Positions 46,865 to 56,200 of a stretch of DNA of 64,000 nt are shown here, piece by piece (positions within the stretch are counted from its first letter, which is position 1; the number at the start of each line of letters is the position of its first letter). The notes below the pieces were generated by a model. That model was not told where the DNA came from. It made no database searches and was given only the letters and a program-made list of their open reading frames with translations. The stretch spans positions 40,730-104,729 of the forward strand of contig NZ_JABWEB010000018.1 of assembly GCF_013369485.1 (NCBI RefSeq), given 5' to 3'. The position numbers and the translations under genes were made by a program. The DNA comes from Massilia sp. BJB1822 (lineage in GTDB: Bacteria; Pseudomonadota; Gammaproteobacteria; Burkholderiales; Burkholderiaceae_D).

Positions 46865-47890
46865 GTGAATCAAGTGCAAATCGGACCCCATCAGCTGCGC
46901 AACAACGTCTTTGTCGCCCCCATGGCTGGCGTCACGGACCGTCCCTTCCGCCAATTGTGCAAGGAGCTGGGCGCGGGCTATGCGGTGTCCGAGATGGCGG
47001 CCTCGAATCCGCGCCTGTGGGCCAGCGAAAAGAGTGCGCGCCGCACCGACCACGCCGGGGAGATGGAGCCGAAGGCGGTGCAGATCGCCGGCGCCGACCC
47101 GCAGGACCTGGCCGACTGCGCCAAGTTCAATGTGGACCGCGGCGCCCAGATCATCGACATCAATATGGGTTGTCCGGTGAAAAAGGTGTGCAATAACTGG
47201 TGCGGTTCGGCCCTGTTGCAGCATGAAGACCTGGTCGAACGCATCCTGCACGCCGTGGTGGGCGCGGTCGACGTGCCCGTCACCCTGAAATTCCGCACCG
47301 GCTGGAACCGGGAAAACAAGAACGCCCTGAACATCGCCCGCATCGCCGAGCAGGCCGGGATCCAGATGCTGACCCTGCACGGCCGCACGCGCGCCGACGG
47401 CTACACGGGCGATGCCGAGTACGACACCATCGCCGCCGTGAAAGCGGCGGTGAAGATTCCGGTGGTGGCCAATGGCGACATCACGACGCCGGAAAAAGCC
47501 CGCTATGTGCTGGATAAGACCGGCGCCGACGCCGTGATGGTGGGCCGCGCGGCCCAGGGCCGGCCCTGGATCTTCCGCGAGATCGCGCATTTCCTGGCCA
47601 CCGGCACGCATCTGCCGCCGCCCTTGGTGGCCGAGGTGCGCCACCTGATGAGCGAGCATTTGCAGGCGCATTACGCCTTCTACGGCGACTTCCTCGGCGT
47701 GCGCACGGCGCGCAAGCATATCGGCTGGTATGTGCGCGACCTGGCCGGCGGCGAAGATTTCCGTCAGGCAATGAACAAGCTGGAATCGACAACGGAGCAG
47801 CTGCGCGCCGTCGATCAGTTCTTTGAATCCCAATGGAAGTATGGCGAGCGGTTACAATACCGCCTCGCCGAAGAAATGCTGGCCGCTTAA
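46865..47890 (+). CDS. dusB: tRNA-dihydrouridine synthase B
   Basis: FMN enzyme that reduces uridine in the tRNA D-loop. GTG 46865 (VNQVQIGPHQLRNN) gives 341 residues, near E. coli DusB (321); another GTG at 46874 or TTG 46817 are alternatives, and none has a strong ribosome-binding site. The signatures are APMAGVTDRPFRQLCKELGA, the catalytic Cys in NMGCPVKKVCNNWCGSAL, TLHGRTRADGYTG and VVANGDITTPEKA. It precedes fis by 44 bases, the classic dusB-fis operon in which dusB expression leads into fis. Confidence 0.96.
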   Translation: MNQVQIGPHQLRNNVFVAPMAGVTDRPFRQLCKELGAGYAVSEMAASNPRLWASEKSARRTDHAGEMEPKAVQIAGADPQDLADCAKFNVDRGAQIIDINMGCPVKKVCNNWCGSALLQHEDLVERILHAVVGAVDVPVTLKFRTGWNRENKNALNIARIAEQAGIQMLTLHGRTRADGYTGDAEYDTIAAVKAAVKIPVVANGDITTPEKARYVLDKTGADAVMVGRAAQGRPWIFREIAHFLATGTHLPPPLVAEVRHLMSEHLQAHYAFYGDFLGVRTARKHIGWYVRDLAGGEDFRQAMNKLESTTEQLRAVDQFFESQWKYGERLQYRLAEEMLAA

Positions 47891-47934
47891 GCGCTGCCAG
47901 CGTGGCAAAACATTAGCAGAAACGAAATAAGAAT

Positions 47935-48168
47935 ATGAGCAAAGAAAGTATCCAGGAAGTCGTCCAGAAGAGCCTTGAAGACTATTTCAATGACCTGGGC
48001 GAGCAGCAGGCCTCGAATATCTACGATATGGTCGTGCTGACGGTCGAGAAGCCTATCCTCGAAGTGGTGATGACGCGCGCGGACGGCAACCAGTCGCATG
48101 CCGCCCAGATGCTCGGCATTAATCGCAATACTTTGCGAAAGAAATTACAGGAACACGGCCTGCTGTAA
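47935..48168 (+). CDS. fis: DNA-binding protein Fis
   Basis: 77 residues, the short form seen in betaproteobacteria (E. coli Fis has 98). The C-terminal HTH is typical: RADGNQSHAAQMLGINRNTLRKKLQEHGLL. The N-terminal beta-hairpin arm that contacts Hin/Gin recombinases in enterics is shortened, so a nucleoid and transcription role is more likely than recombinase stimulation. It is co-transcribed with dusB. Confidence 0.95.
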   Translation: MSKESIQEVVQKSLEDYFNDLGEQQASNIYDMVVLTVEKPILEVVMTRADGNQSHAAQMLGINRNTLRKKLQEHGLL

Positions 48169-48267
48169 ACTAGGTCCGACGTCCGGCTCCGCAAGTGGCT
48201 GTGACCGGCCGCTATGGCGGCCGGTGGGTGTGTTCAACCAGAATATTCAACAACCTGTCCCACAGCC

Positions 48268-49854
48268 ATGATTAAACAAGCTCTCATCTCCGTTTCCGAC
48301 AAAACCGGCGTACTCGATTTCGCGCGCGCCCTGTCGGCGATGGGCGTCAACATCCTGTCCACCGGCGGCACGGCCAAACTGCTGGCCGATAACGGCGTTG
48401 CCGTGACCGAGGTGGCCGACTACACCGGCTTCCCGGAAATGCTGGACGGCCGCGTCAAGACCCTGCACCCGAAAGTCCATGGCGGCATCCTGGCCCGCCG
48501 CGACCTGCCCGAGCACGTCGCCAAGCTGGAAGAGCACAGCATTCCGACCATCGATATGGTGGTGGTGAACCTGTACCCCTTCCAGGCCACGGTGGCCAAG
48601 GAAGAGTGCACGCTGGATGAAGCCATCGAGAACATCGATATCGGCGGCCCGGCCATGCTGCGTTCTGCGGCCAAGAACCACAAGGACGTGGTGGTGATCT
48701 GCGATCCGACCGACTACGGCCACGTGTTGGCGGAGATGAAGACCACCGACAGCGCCCCCGGTTATGTGAGCTATGAAACCCGCTTCATGCTGGCCAAGAA
48801 GGTATACGCCCACACCGCCCAGTACGACGGCGCCATCACCAATTACCTGAGCAGCCTGGGTCCGGACCGCGCCCACGCCAGCCGCAGCGCTTACCCGCAG
48901 ACCCTGAACGTGCACTTCGAAAAAGTGCAGGACATGCGCTACGGCGAAAACCCGCACCAGAGCGCCGCTTTCTACCGCGATCTGAATCCGGTGGCCGGCG
49001 CGCTGGCGAACTACCGCCAGCTGCAGGGCAAGGAGCTGTCCTTCAATAATATCGCCGATGCCGACGCCGCATGGGAATGCGTGAAGAGCCTGGGCGGCTT
49101 CGACCAGGCTGCAGCCTGCGTCATCATCAAGCACGCCAATCCTTGCGGCGTGGCCCTGGGCGCGAACGCGGTGGACGCCTACAAGCGCGCGCTGCAGACC
49201 GACCCGACGTCGGCCTTCGGCGGCATCATCGCCTTCAATACCGTGGTCGATGGCGCGGCGGCGACCGAGCTGGCCAAGCTGTTCGTGGAAGTGCTGATCG
49301 CGCCGTCCTTCACGGCTGAAGCGCTGCAGATCCTGTCGGCCAAGCAGAATGTGCGCCTGCTGGAAATCCCGCTGGGTGAGGGCGTCAACCCGCTCGACCT
49401 GAAACGCGTGGGCGGCGGCCTGCTGGTGCAGTCGGCCGATTCGAAAAACGTGCTGCTGGCCGACCTGAAAGTCGTGACCAAATTGCAGCCTACCCAGCAG
49501 CAGCTGCAAGACCTGATGTTCGCCTGGCGCGTGGCCAAGTACGTGAAGTCGAACGCCATCGTCTTCTGCGCCAATAATATGACCCTGGGCGTGGGCGCCG
49601 GCCAGATGAGCCGCATCGACTCCGCGCGCATCGCCTCGATCAAGGCGCAGAACGCCGGCCTGTCGCTGGCCGGTTCGGTGGTGGCGTCGGACGCCTTCTT
49701 CCCCTTCCGCGACGGCCTCGATGTGGTGGTGGATGCGGGCGCGACCTGCGTCATCCATCCGGGCGGCTCGATGCGCGACCAGGAAGTGATCGACGCCGCC
49801 GACGAGCGCGGCGTGGTGATGGTCTACACCGGCACGCGCCACTTCCGCCACTGA
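48268..49854 (+). CDS. purH: Bifunctional AICAR transformylase / IMP cyclohydrolase
   Basis: 528 residues from ATG 48268 (MIKQALISVSDKTGVLDF); the in-frame start at 48214 adds an unconserved leader. The N-terminal cyclohydrolase (MGS-like) domain has ILSTGGTAKLL and RVKTLHPKVHGGIL; the transformylase domain has MRYGENPHQSAAFYR, CVIIKHANPCGVALG and a HPGGSMRDQEVIDAAD end. It makes the last two steps of IMP synthesis. A terminator follows. Confidence 0.99.
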   Translation: MIKQALISVSDKTGVLDFARALSAMGVNILSTGGTAKLLADNGVAVTEVADYTGFPEMLDGRVKTLHPKVHGGILARRDLPEHVAKLEEHSIPTIDMVVVNLYPFQATVAKEECTLDEAIENIDIGGPAMLRSAAKNHKDVVVICDPTDYGHVLAEMKTTDSAPGYVSYETRFMLAKKVYAHTAQYDGAITNYLSSLGPDRAHASRSAYPQTLNVHFEKVQDMRYGENPHQSAAFYRDLNPVAGALANYRQLQGKELSFNNIADADAAWECVKSLGGFDQAAACVIIKHANPCGVALGANAVDAYKRALQTDPTSAFGGIIAFNTVVDGAAATELAKLFVEVLIAPSFTAEALQILSAKQNVRLLEIPLGEGVNPLDLKRVGGGLLVQSADSKNVLLADLKVVTKLQPTQQQLQDLMFAWRVAKYVKSNAIVFCANNMTLGVGAGQMSRIDSARIASIKAQNAGLSLAGSVVASDAFFPFRDGLDVVVDAGATCVIHPGGSMRDQEVIDAADERGVVMVYTGTRHFRH

Positions 49855-49887
49855 TCCGCGCGACACTGCGCTGACAATGCGGTAAAC

Positions 49888-49920
49888 AAAAGCGCCCGCT
49901 GCTAGCGGGCGCTTTCTTTC
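49888..49920 (+). terminator. Intrinsic terminator after purH
   Basis: AGCGCCCGC, loop TGCTA, GCGGGCGCT, then TTCTTTC; seven bases before the ruvC -10. Confidence 0.88.
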
Positions 49921-49926
49921 GTGGCA

Positions 49927-49932
49927 TATAAT
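49927..49932 (+). promoter_or_regulatory. -10 hexamer six bases before the ruvC start
   Basis: Perfect TATAAT, then CTGGCG, then the ruvC ATG. Initiation six or seven bases downstream would begin at the ATG itself. No -35 is visible; that region is the purH terminator. Confidence 0.45.
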
Positions 49933-49938
49933 CTGGCG

Positions 49939-50547
49939 ATGATAATTCTCGGCATCGACCCCGGCTTGCGCACCACCGGCTTTGGCGTCATTCAAAAGCA
50001 GGGCAGCAAGCTGCGCTACATCGCTTCCGGCACCATCAAGAGCGGCGAGGGCGATTTGCCGACGCGGCTCAAAGTCATCTTGGACGGCGTGTCCCAGGTG
50101 GCCGCCACCTACCGGCCCGACTGCGCGGCCATCGAACAAGTCTTCGTCAACGTCAATCCGCAATCGACCCTGCTGCTGGGGCAGGCGCGCGGCGCGGCCA
50201 TCTGCGCCCTGGTCAGCAATGCGCTCAGCGTGGCTGAATATTCGCCGACCCAGGTCAAGCAGGCGGTGGTCGGCACCGGCCGCGCCGCCAAGCCGCAGGT
50301 GCAGGATATGGTGGCGCGCCTGCTGGCGCTGCCCGGCCTGCCCGGCACCGATGCGGCCGACGCTTTGGGCGTGGCGATCTGCCATGCGCATAGCCAGGCG
50401 ACGCTGGCGCTGGTGGGCAGCATGGCCGCGAGCAAGCTGGCCCAGGCTGCGGCATCGTCCAAGACCGGCAAGGCCGGGCAGGGCGCGACCGCCGCCCAGA
50501 CCGTGCTGACGGGCTTGCGCATGCGGCGCGGACGCCTGGTCGGCTAA
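49939..50547 (+). CDS. ruvC: Holliday junction resolvase RuvC
   Basis: 202 residues from ATG 49939 (MIILGIDPGLRTTGFGVI). The four catalytic acids are found in GIDPG, AIEQVFVNVNP, and DAADALGVAICHAH. It cuts Holliday junctions with RuvAB. The tail (about 165-202) is a basic extension ending RMRRGRLVG. Part of a ruvCAB operon: ruvA starts 30 bases after the stop and ruvB six bases after ruvA. The start could be leaderless (TATAAT six bases upstream). Confidence 0.98.
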   Translation: MIILGIDPGLRTTGFGVIQKQGSKLRYIASGTIKSGEGDLPTRLKVILDGVSQVAATYRPDCAAIEQVFVNVNPQSTLLLGQARGAAICALVSNALSVAEYSPTQVKQAVVGTGRAAKPQVQDMVARLLALPGLPGTDAADALGVAICHAHSQATLALVGSMAASKLAQAAASSKTGKAGQGATAAQTVLTGLRMRRGRLVG

Positions 50548-50577
50548 ACTCTCTCTTTTATCCAAGGTATTCGCACA

Positions 50578-51156
50578 ATGATCGGACGACTCTCCGGGGT
50601 TCTGCTTGAAAAAAATCCGCCGCAACTGCTGGTTGACGTGCAGGGCGTGGGCTATGAAGTCGATGTGCCGATGAGCACCTTCTACAACCTGCCCGGCGTG
50701 GGCGAGCGCGTGGTGCTGTTCACGCACCAGGCCATCCGCGAGGATGCGCACCTGCTGTTCGGCTTCGGCAATGCCGAGGAGCGCGCCGTGTTCCGCCAGC
50801 TGATCAAGATCAGCGGCGTCGGTGCGCGCACCGCGCTGTCCATCCTGTCCGGCATGTCGATCGGCGACCTGGCCCAGGCCGTGACCCTGCAGGAAGCGGG
50901 CCGCCTGATCAAGGTGCCCGGCATCGGCAAGAAGACCGCCGAGCGCCTGCTGCTGGAATTGAAGGGCAAGCTGGGCGCCGACATCGGCGCGGGCGGCGCG
51001 CATGCCGTGCCGGATTCGCAGAGCGACATTCTGAACGCGCTGCTCGCTTTGGGGTATTCTGACAAGGAAGCGCTGCAGGCGCTGAAGACGGTGCCGGCCG
51101 GTTCCTCCGTCTCGGACGGCATCAAGCAGGCGCTGAAAGCGCTGTCCAAGGGTTAA
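50578..51156 (+). CDS. ruvA: Holliday junction helicase subunit RuvA
   Basis: 192 residues: MIGRLSGVLLEKNPPQLLVDVQG (OB fold), the helix-hairpin-helix pair LIKISGVGARTALSILSG and LIKVPGIGKKTAERLLLELKGKLG, and a C-terminal domain (NALLALGYSDKEALQAL) that contacts RuvB. All three domains are complete. Confidence 0.99.
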   Translation: MIGRLSGVLLEKNPPQLLVDVQGVGYEVDVPMSTFYNLPGVGERVVLFTHQAIREDAHLLFGFGNAEERAVFRQLIKISGVGARTALSILSGMSIGDLAQAVTLQEAGRLIKVPGIGKKTAERLLLELKGKLGADIGAGGAHAVPDSQSDILNALLALGYSDKEALQALKTVPAGSSVSDGIKQALKALSKG

Positions 51157-51162
51157 GGCATC

Positions 51163-52218
51163 ATGAGCATCCAGACCGACGATTTCACGCCCCAGCGCAT
51201 CATCGATGCCGCGCCATCCTCGCCCAACGAGGAAGCCATCGAACGCGCGCTGCGGCCCAAGCACCTCGATGAATACGTCGGGCAGAGCAAGATCCGCGAC
51301 CAGCTGGAAATCTTCATCACCGCCGCGCGCAAGCGCAGCGAAGCGCTCGACCATACCTTGCTGTTCGGGCCTCCGGGCTTGGGCAAGACCACGCTGGCCA
51401 ACATCATCGCGCGCGAGATGGGCGTAAACCTGCGCCAGACTTCGGGGCCGGTGCTGGAGCGTCCCGGCGACCTGGCCGCCATCCTGACCAATCTGGAAGC
51501 GAACGATGTGCTCTTCATCGACGAGATCCACCGCCTGTCGCCGGTGGTCGAAGAGATCCTGTACCCGGCGCTGGAAGACTACCAGATCGATATCATGATC
51601 GGCGAAGGCCCGGCCGCGCGCTCGGTCAAGCTGGACCTGCAGCCCTTCACCCTGGTGGGCGCCACCACGCGCGCCGGCATGCTGACCAACCCCCTGCGCG
51701 ACCGCTTCGGCATCGTGGCGCGGCTGGAGTTTTACACCGTGCCCGAACTGGCCAAGATCGTCACGCGCAGCGCCGCACTGCTGAAAGCGAATATCGACGC
51801 CGACGGCGCCGTCGAAATCGCCCGCCGCGCGCGCGGCACGCCGCGTATCGCCAACCGCCTGCTGCGCCGCGTGCGCGACTACGCGGAGGTGAAGAGCAAT
51901 GGCGACATCACCAAGGAGCTGGCCGACGCCGCGCTGGTGATGCTGGACGTTGACCACGTCGGCTTCGACGTGATGGACCGCAAGCTGCTCGAAGCGGTAC
52001 TGTACAAATTCGGCGGCGGCCCGGTCGGCATCGGCAATCTCGCCGCCGCCATCGGCGAAGCGGCCGACACCATCGAGGATGTGCTGGAGCCCTATCTGAT
52101 CCAGCAAGGCTTCCTGCAGCGCACTCCACGCGGCCGCGTCGCCACCGCCGCCGCCTATATGCACTTCGGCGTGACGCCACCGCGCACGAATCCGACCGGG
52201 GATTTGTGGGATAACTGA
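51163..52218 (+). CDS. ruvB: Holliday junction branch migration ATPase RuvB
   Basis: 351 residues of AAA+ motor: RPKHLDEYVGQSKIRDQLEIF, Walker A FGPPGLGKTTLANIIA, Walker B VLFIDEIHRL, sensor 1 LVGATTRAGMLTNPLRDRFG and a C-terminal winged helix ending TPRGRVATAAAYMHFG. It pumps DNA through RuvA to move the junction. A strong terminator ends the ruvCAB operon. Confidence 0.99.
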   Translation: MSIQTDDFTPQRIIDAAPSSPNEEAIERALRPKHLDEYVGQSKIRDQLEIFITAARKRSEALDHTLLFGPPGLGKTTLANIIAREMGVNLRQTSGPVLERPGDLAAILTNLEANDVLFIDEIHRLSPVVEEILYPALEDYQIDIMIGEGPAARSVKLDLQPFTLVGATTRAGMLTNPLRDRFGIVARLEFYTVPELAKIVTRSAALLKANIDADGAVEIARRARGTPRIANRLLRRVRDYAEVKSNGDITKELADAALVMLDVDHVGFDVMDRKLLEAVLYKFGGGPVGIGNLAAAIGEAADTIEDVLEPYLIQQGFLQRTPRGRVATAAAYMHFGVTPPRTNPTGDLWDN

Positions 52219-52241
52219 AAGCAAAGCGTTTCATACCCCGC

Positions 52242-52279
52242 AAAAAACAAAGCCGCCCTTGAGGCGGCTTTGTTTTTTT
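52242..52279. terminator. Bidirectional terminator between ruvB and the PEP-CTERM gene
   Basis: AAAGCCGCC and GGCGGCTTT around loop CTTGA, flanked by six A before and seven T after. The stop codon of the convergent PEP-CTERM gene overlaps the T-run. Confidence 0.92.
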
Positions 52280-52970
52280 AACTATTTGTCTGGCGACGGC
52301 GAACCGCGAAAGCTGCTACGGCAAGGCCCGCCAGAAACATGGCGTAACTGGAGGGTTCGGGTACGGGGGACGTGAGTTCCAGTGACGTGATCTCTCCGGA
52401 GGCTGTCAGAGATCTGCTCGTGGCACCTTGGAAGTCAGAAAAAGTGTAAGAGAATATTTTGGTGGTAAATCTGCTTGCCGGGAGGTTTTCTGGAATTCCA
52501 TTGCTGCTGAAAATGTCTTCATAGGCAGATAAAAACAAGTAGGCGCTTGAAGTGCTCGCATTATTTTTAATGCGAGCAGAAAATGAAAAGCCATCCATGG
52601 AACCGTCGCCGACGATTATGTATTGATAAGGGTTCTCTCCGGCACTAGTGAAATGCAAGTTGTTTTGATTGAATGAAAAATCTAACTTATTAGTTGCCGT
52701 AAAGTCGCTATACATAACAACCCCTTGCGGCAACGGTATCGGATTTTGCGAGGGCCGAGTGGAAGTATCATACGTGAAGCTGCCTTTAACTGTATAGCCA
52801 AGAGAAATGAGTTCGCCATTTACTGATCGGGTTTCTATAGGACGGGGATTGTAAATATTTCCGAGCTGCTCGGTCAGGCTGCTGATCTTTGCGGTGAAGT
52901 TGTATGTCACCAGTGCAGCTTTTGCTGGAAGCGCCAGCATTAGGCAAATCAGAGCTGTCAAAGTTTTCAT
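52278..52970 (-). CDS. PEP-CTERM anchored secreted protein
   Basis: 230 residues with a signal peptide (MKTLTALICLMLALPAKA) and the C-terminal sorting signal VPEPSSYAMFLAGLAVAAFAVRRRQ: a VPEP motif, a hydrophobic stretch and a basic end. Such proteins are processed by an exosortase and tied to exopolysaccharide export or floc formation; no exosortase gene is in this window. The mature part is Ser/Thr/Asn-rich and beta-type. Its base composition is clearly lower in GC than its neighbours, suggesting a variable or transferred surface protein. It lies alone, convergent to ruvB. Confidence 0.9.
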   Translation of the reverse strand: MKTLTALICLMLALPAKAALVTYNFTAKISSLTEQLGNIYNPRPIETRSVNGELISLGYTVKGSFTYDTSTRPSQNPIPLPQGVVMYSDFTATNKLDFSFNQNNLHFTSAGENPYQYIIVGDGSMDGFSFSARIKNNASTSSAYLFLSAYEDIFSSNGIPENLPASRFTTKIFSYTFSDFQGATSRSLTASGEITSLELTSPVPEPSSYAMFLAGLAVAAFAVRRRQTNS

Positions 52971-53223
52971 GGCTGAAAAAGGAGGCTAAGAGTGTTGCTG
53001 TGAATGGTGTTGTCATTATAGTATCGCAGTGCTGCTGCCCCCTCCTGTCAGAACTAATAGTGTGAGACGAAAATGCAACGTTGATGTTCGCGCAAATGCG
53101 AATTGTCCTGCCCGCGCCACGCCAGCTTGTCTCTGGCGAATATCCCTTGCTTCGCGTTACAAACACGAGAAAAATGGGGCATAGCCCAAGCAATCATCTT
53201 GCCTGCCACCCTGCGGGGAACCC

Positions 53224-56200
53224 ATGCCTTACCACGCATCGCGGAACCTGTTTTGGAAACTGTTCCTGCCCATCGGCGTCGTACTGCTGCTGAGCGCGCT
53301 GGCGGCTGCGCTGTTTCTGCCGGCGGCCATCGAGCGCAATGCGCAGCAGGATGCGGTCGATGCGGCCCAGGCCACGGTGCGCCAGTTCCTCATCCTGCGT
53401 CGCTATTACACGGAGAATGTGGCGGCCAAGGTGCTGGCGCAGTCCGATCTGAAAGTCTCGTTCGACCATCGCGGCGACGATAAAACCATTCCGCTGCCGG
53501 CCACCATGGTGCATGACCTGAGCCTGCTTTTGCAGGACAGCGGCACCAGCCTGAAACTCTACAGTCCTTATCCTTTCCCCAACCGTGCCGGGCGCGAACT
53601 CGATAGCTTCGGCCAGGAGGCGTGGAACTTTCTGAAGGCGAGCCCAGACGCGGCTTTCGTGCGCACCGATCTGCTGCAGGGCAAGCGCACCGTGCGCGTG
53701 GCCCTGGCCGACCGCATGAGCGCCCAGGCTTGCGTGGCTTGCCATAACAGCCTGCCCAGCAGCCCGAAGAAAGATTGGAAGCTGGGCGATGTGCGCGGCG
53801 TGCTGGAAGTGCAGTCCAGCCGCGAGGTGGCGAGCGCTGCGCGCGTAGTGACGCTGACCTTGGCGACGCTGGGCGCGATCATGCTGTTGATCGCCATCTT
53901 CCTGCGCGTTTTCTATCAGCGCAATATCGCCCGTCCGCTGCATGCGGCGCTCGATTCGGCGCGCTCGCTGACTGCCGCCAGCGCCGAGCAGGTGGTGGCC
54001 GTGCAGGCGATTGCTGCCGGCGATCTGGATGCGACGCTGACGCCGACCGTGCTGCCGATGATCCCGCGTGAAGCCTTGAGCCATGACGAAGCGGGCGAGG
54101 TGCTGCAATCGGTGCTGGATATGGCGGCCGTGCAGCGCTCCTTCGACCAGGCTTTTGCCAGCATGACGGAGGCGCTGCGCGCCAGCCGCGCCGCCGGCCA
54201 GGCGCGCGACTGGCTGAAGTCGGGCCAGAACGACATCAGCACCTTGCTGCGCGGCGAACCGGAACTGGCGGCGATGGCCGAACGTATTTTGAGCTATCTG
54301 GCGCAGCGTCTGGGCGCCAGCGTTGGCATCCTGTATCTGCTGGAAGAGGATAAGCCGCGCATGGAACGCGTGGCTGGATACGCGCTCGCTGCGGATGGCG
54401 CGCATCCGCAAAGCGTGGCGGCGGGCGAAGGCTTGATTGGGCAAGCCATGCGCGAGCAGCGCACGCTGTGCGTCAGCGATGTGCCGCACGGCTTCCTGCC
54501 GGTGGCCTCGGCGCTGGGCAAGACGCAGCCGGCCAGTCTTTTGGTGGCGCCGCTGCTGCATGGGACGAATCTGGTGGGGGCGATTGAGCTGGGCAGCTTC
54601 CGCGCCTTCAGCGCGCAGGAACTGGAGTTCATGGAGCTGGTGCGCGAGGCGCTGGCCGTCGGTTTTGAAGTGGCGCTGGCGCGCGTGCGGCTGCGCCAGC
54701 TCTTGAGCAATACCGAGCAGCAGGCCGAGGAGCTGCGCGTGCAGCAGGAGGAACTCCAGCAAAGCAATGAGGAACTGGAAGAACGCGCCGAGCTGCTGGA
54801 GCGCCAGCGCGAGCAGATCCGCGCCAAGAACGCCGATCTGGAAGAGGCCAGCCGCGAACTGGCCGCGCGCGCCGAGCAACTGCAGAAGGTCAGCGCCTAC
54901 AAGACGGAATTCATGGCGAATATGTCGCACGAACTGCGCACGCCCTTGAACAGCATGCTGATCCTGGCTTCCATGCTGAAGGAGAACAAGAGCGGCAATC
55001 TGGAGGCGCGCCAGCTGGAATACATCACCACCATCCACCACGCGGGCAAGGATTTGCTCGATCTGATCAACGATATTCTCGACCTGTCCAAGGTGGAGGC
55101 GGGTGCGGTGGAATTTGAATACTCGACGGTTTCGCCGCAGCAGTTGTGCGAATCGATGCTGGCCCTGTTCCAGGCGCCTGCCACGCAGAAGGCGCTGGCG
55201 CTGACGGCCACGGTGGCGCCGGAAGTGCCGGCGGCGCTGCACCTCGATTCGCAAAGGGTGCAGCAGATTCTGAAAAACCTGCTGTCGAACGCGCTCAAGT
55301 TCACCAGCAAGGGCGGCGTGGGGCTGAAGATACGCCGCGCCCGCGCCGACGAGAATCCCTTGCCGGGACCGGCCCTGGCTTTCGATGTCAGCGATACCGG
55401 CATCGGCGTGGCGGCGGATAAGCATGCGCTGATCTTCGAAGCTTTCAAGCAGGCCGACGGCAGCATCAGCCGCAGTTATGGCGGCACAGGGCTGGGCTTG
55501 TCGATTTCGCTGCAGACCGCGCGCAAGATGGGGGGCGAGCTGCTGCTGCGCAGCGAGGAAGGCAAGGGCAGCACCTTTACCCTGTTCCTGCCGCTGACGC
55601 AGGCGGCCGAAGTGCCGCGCAGCGCGCCGCCTGGGGACATCCTGCCGCCGTTGCCGGACGATCGCGGCCATCTGGCGCCGGGCCAGCATTGCATCCTGAT
55701 CGTGGAGGACGACCGCGCCTTCGCCAGCGTGCTGATGGACCTGGTGCACCAGCGCGGCTACAGCGCCCTGGTGGCGCATGATGGCGAGAGTGCCTGCGCG
55801 CTGGCCAGCCAGCATTTGCCGGGCGGGGTGCTGCTCGACGTGAAACTGGCGCGCAGCGATGGCTGGGAGGTGATGCGGCGCTTGAAGTCCGAGCAGCGCA
55901 CGCGCCGCATTCCGGTGCATTTCATCTCCGGCCTGGAACAGGCGCAGCAAGCCTTGCGCATGGGCGCCATCGGCTATGTGAACAAGCCAGTCACGCGCGA
56001 GCAGCTGGATAAGGTGTTCGATACGCTGGAGGCAGCCATGTCCGGCCCGGCGCGCAGCCTGCTGCTGGTGGAGGACGATGCCGGCGAAGCGTCCAGCCTG
56101 ACGGCGCTGCTGTCGGGACGCGGCGCCGAGGTGGCGCAGGCGGCCAGCGGGGCCGAAGCCTTGCAGCGCCTGGGCGAGGAGACGTTCGACTGCGTGGTGC

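Noticed and set aside
48247..52224. A 1,325-codon open frame opposite purH, ruvC, ruvA and ruvB
   Set aside because: It runs antisense to four clear genes, crosses two gene boundaries and a terminator, and is His/Arg/Gln/Gly-rich as expected for antisense of GC-rich code.
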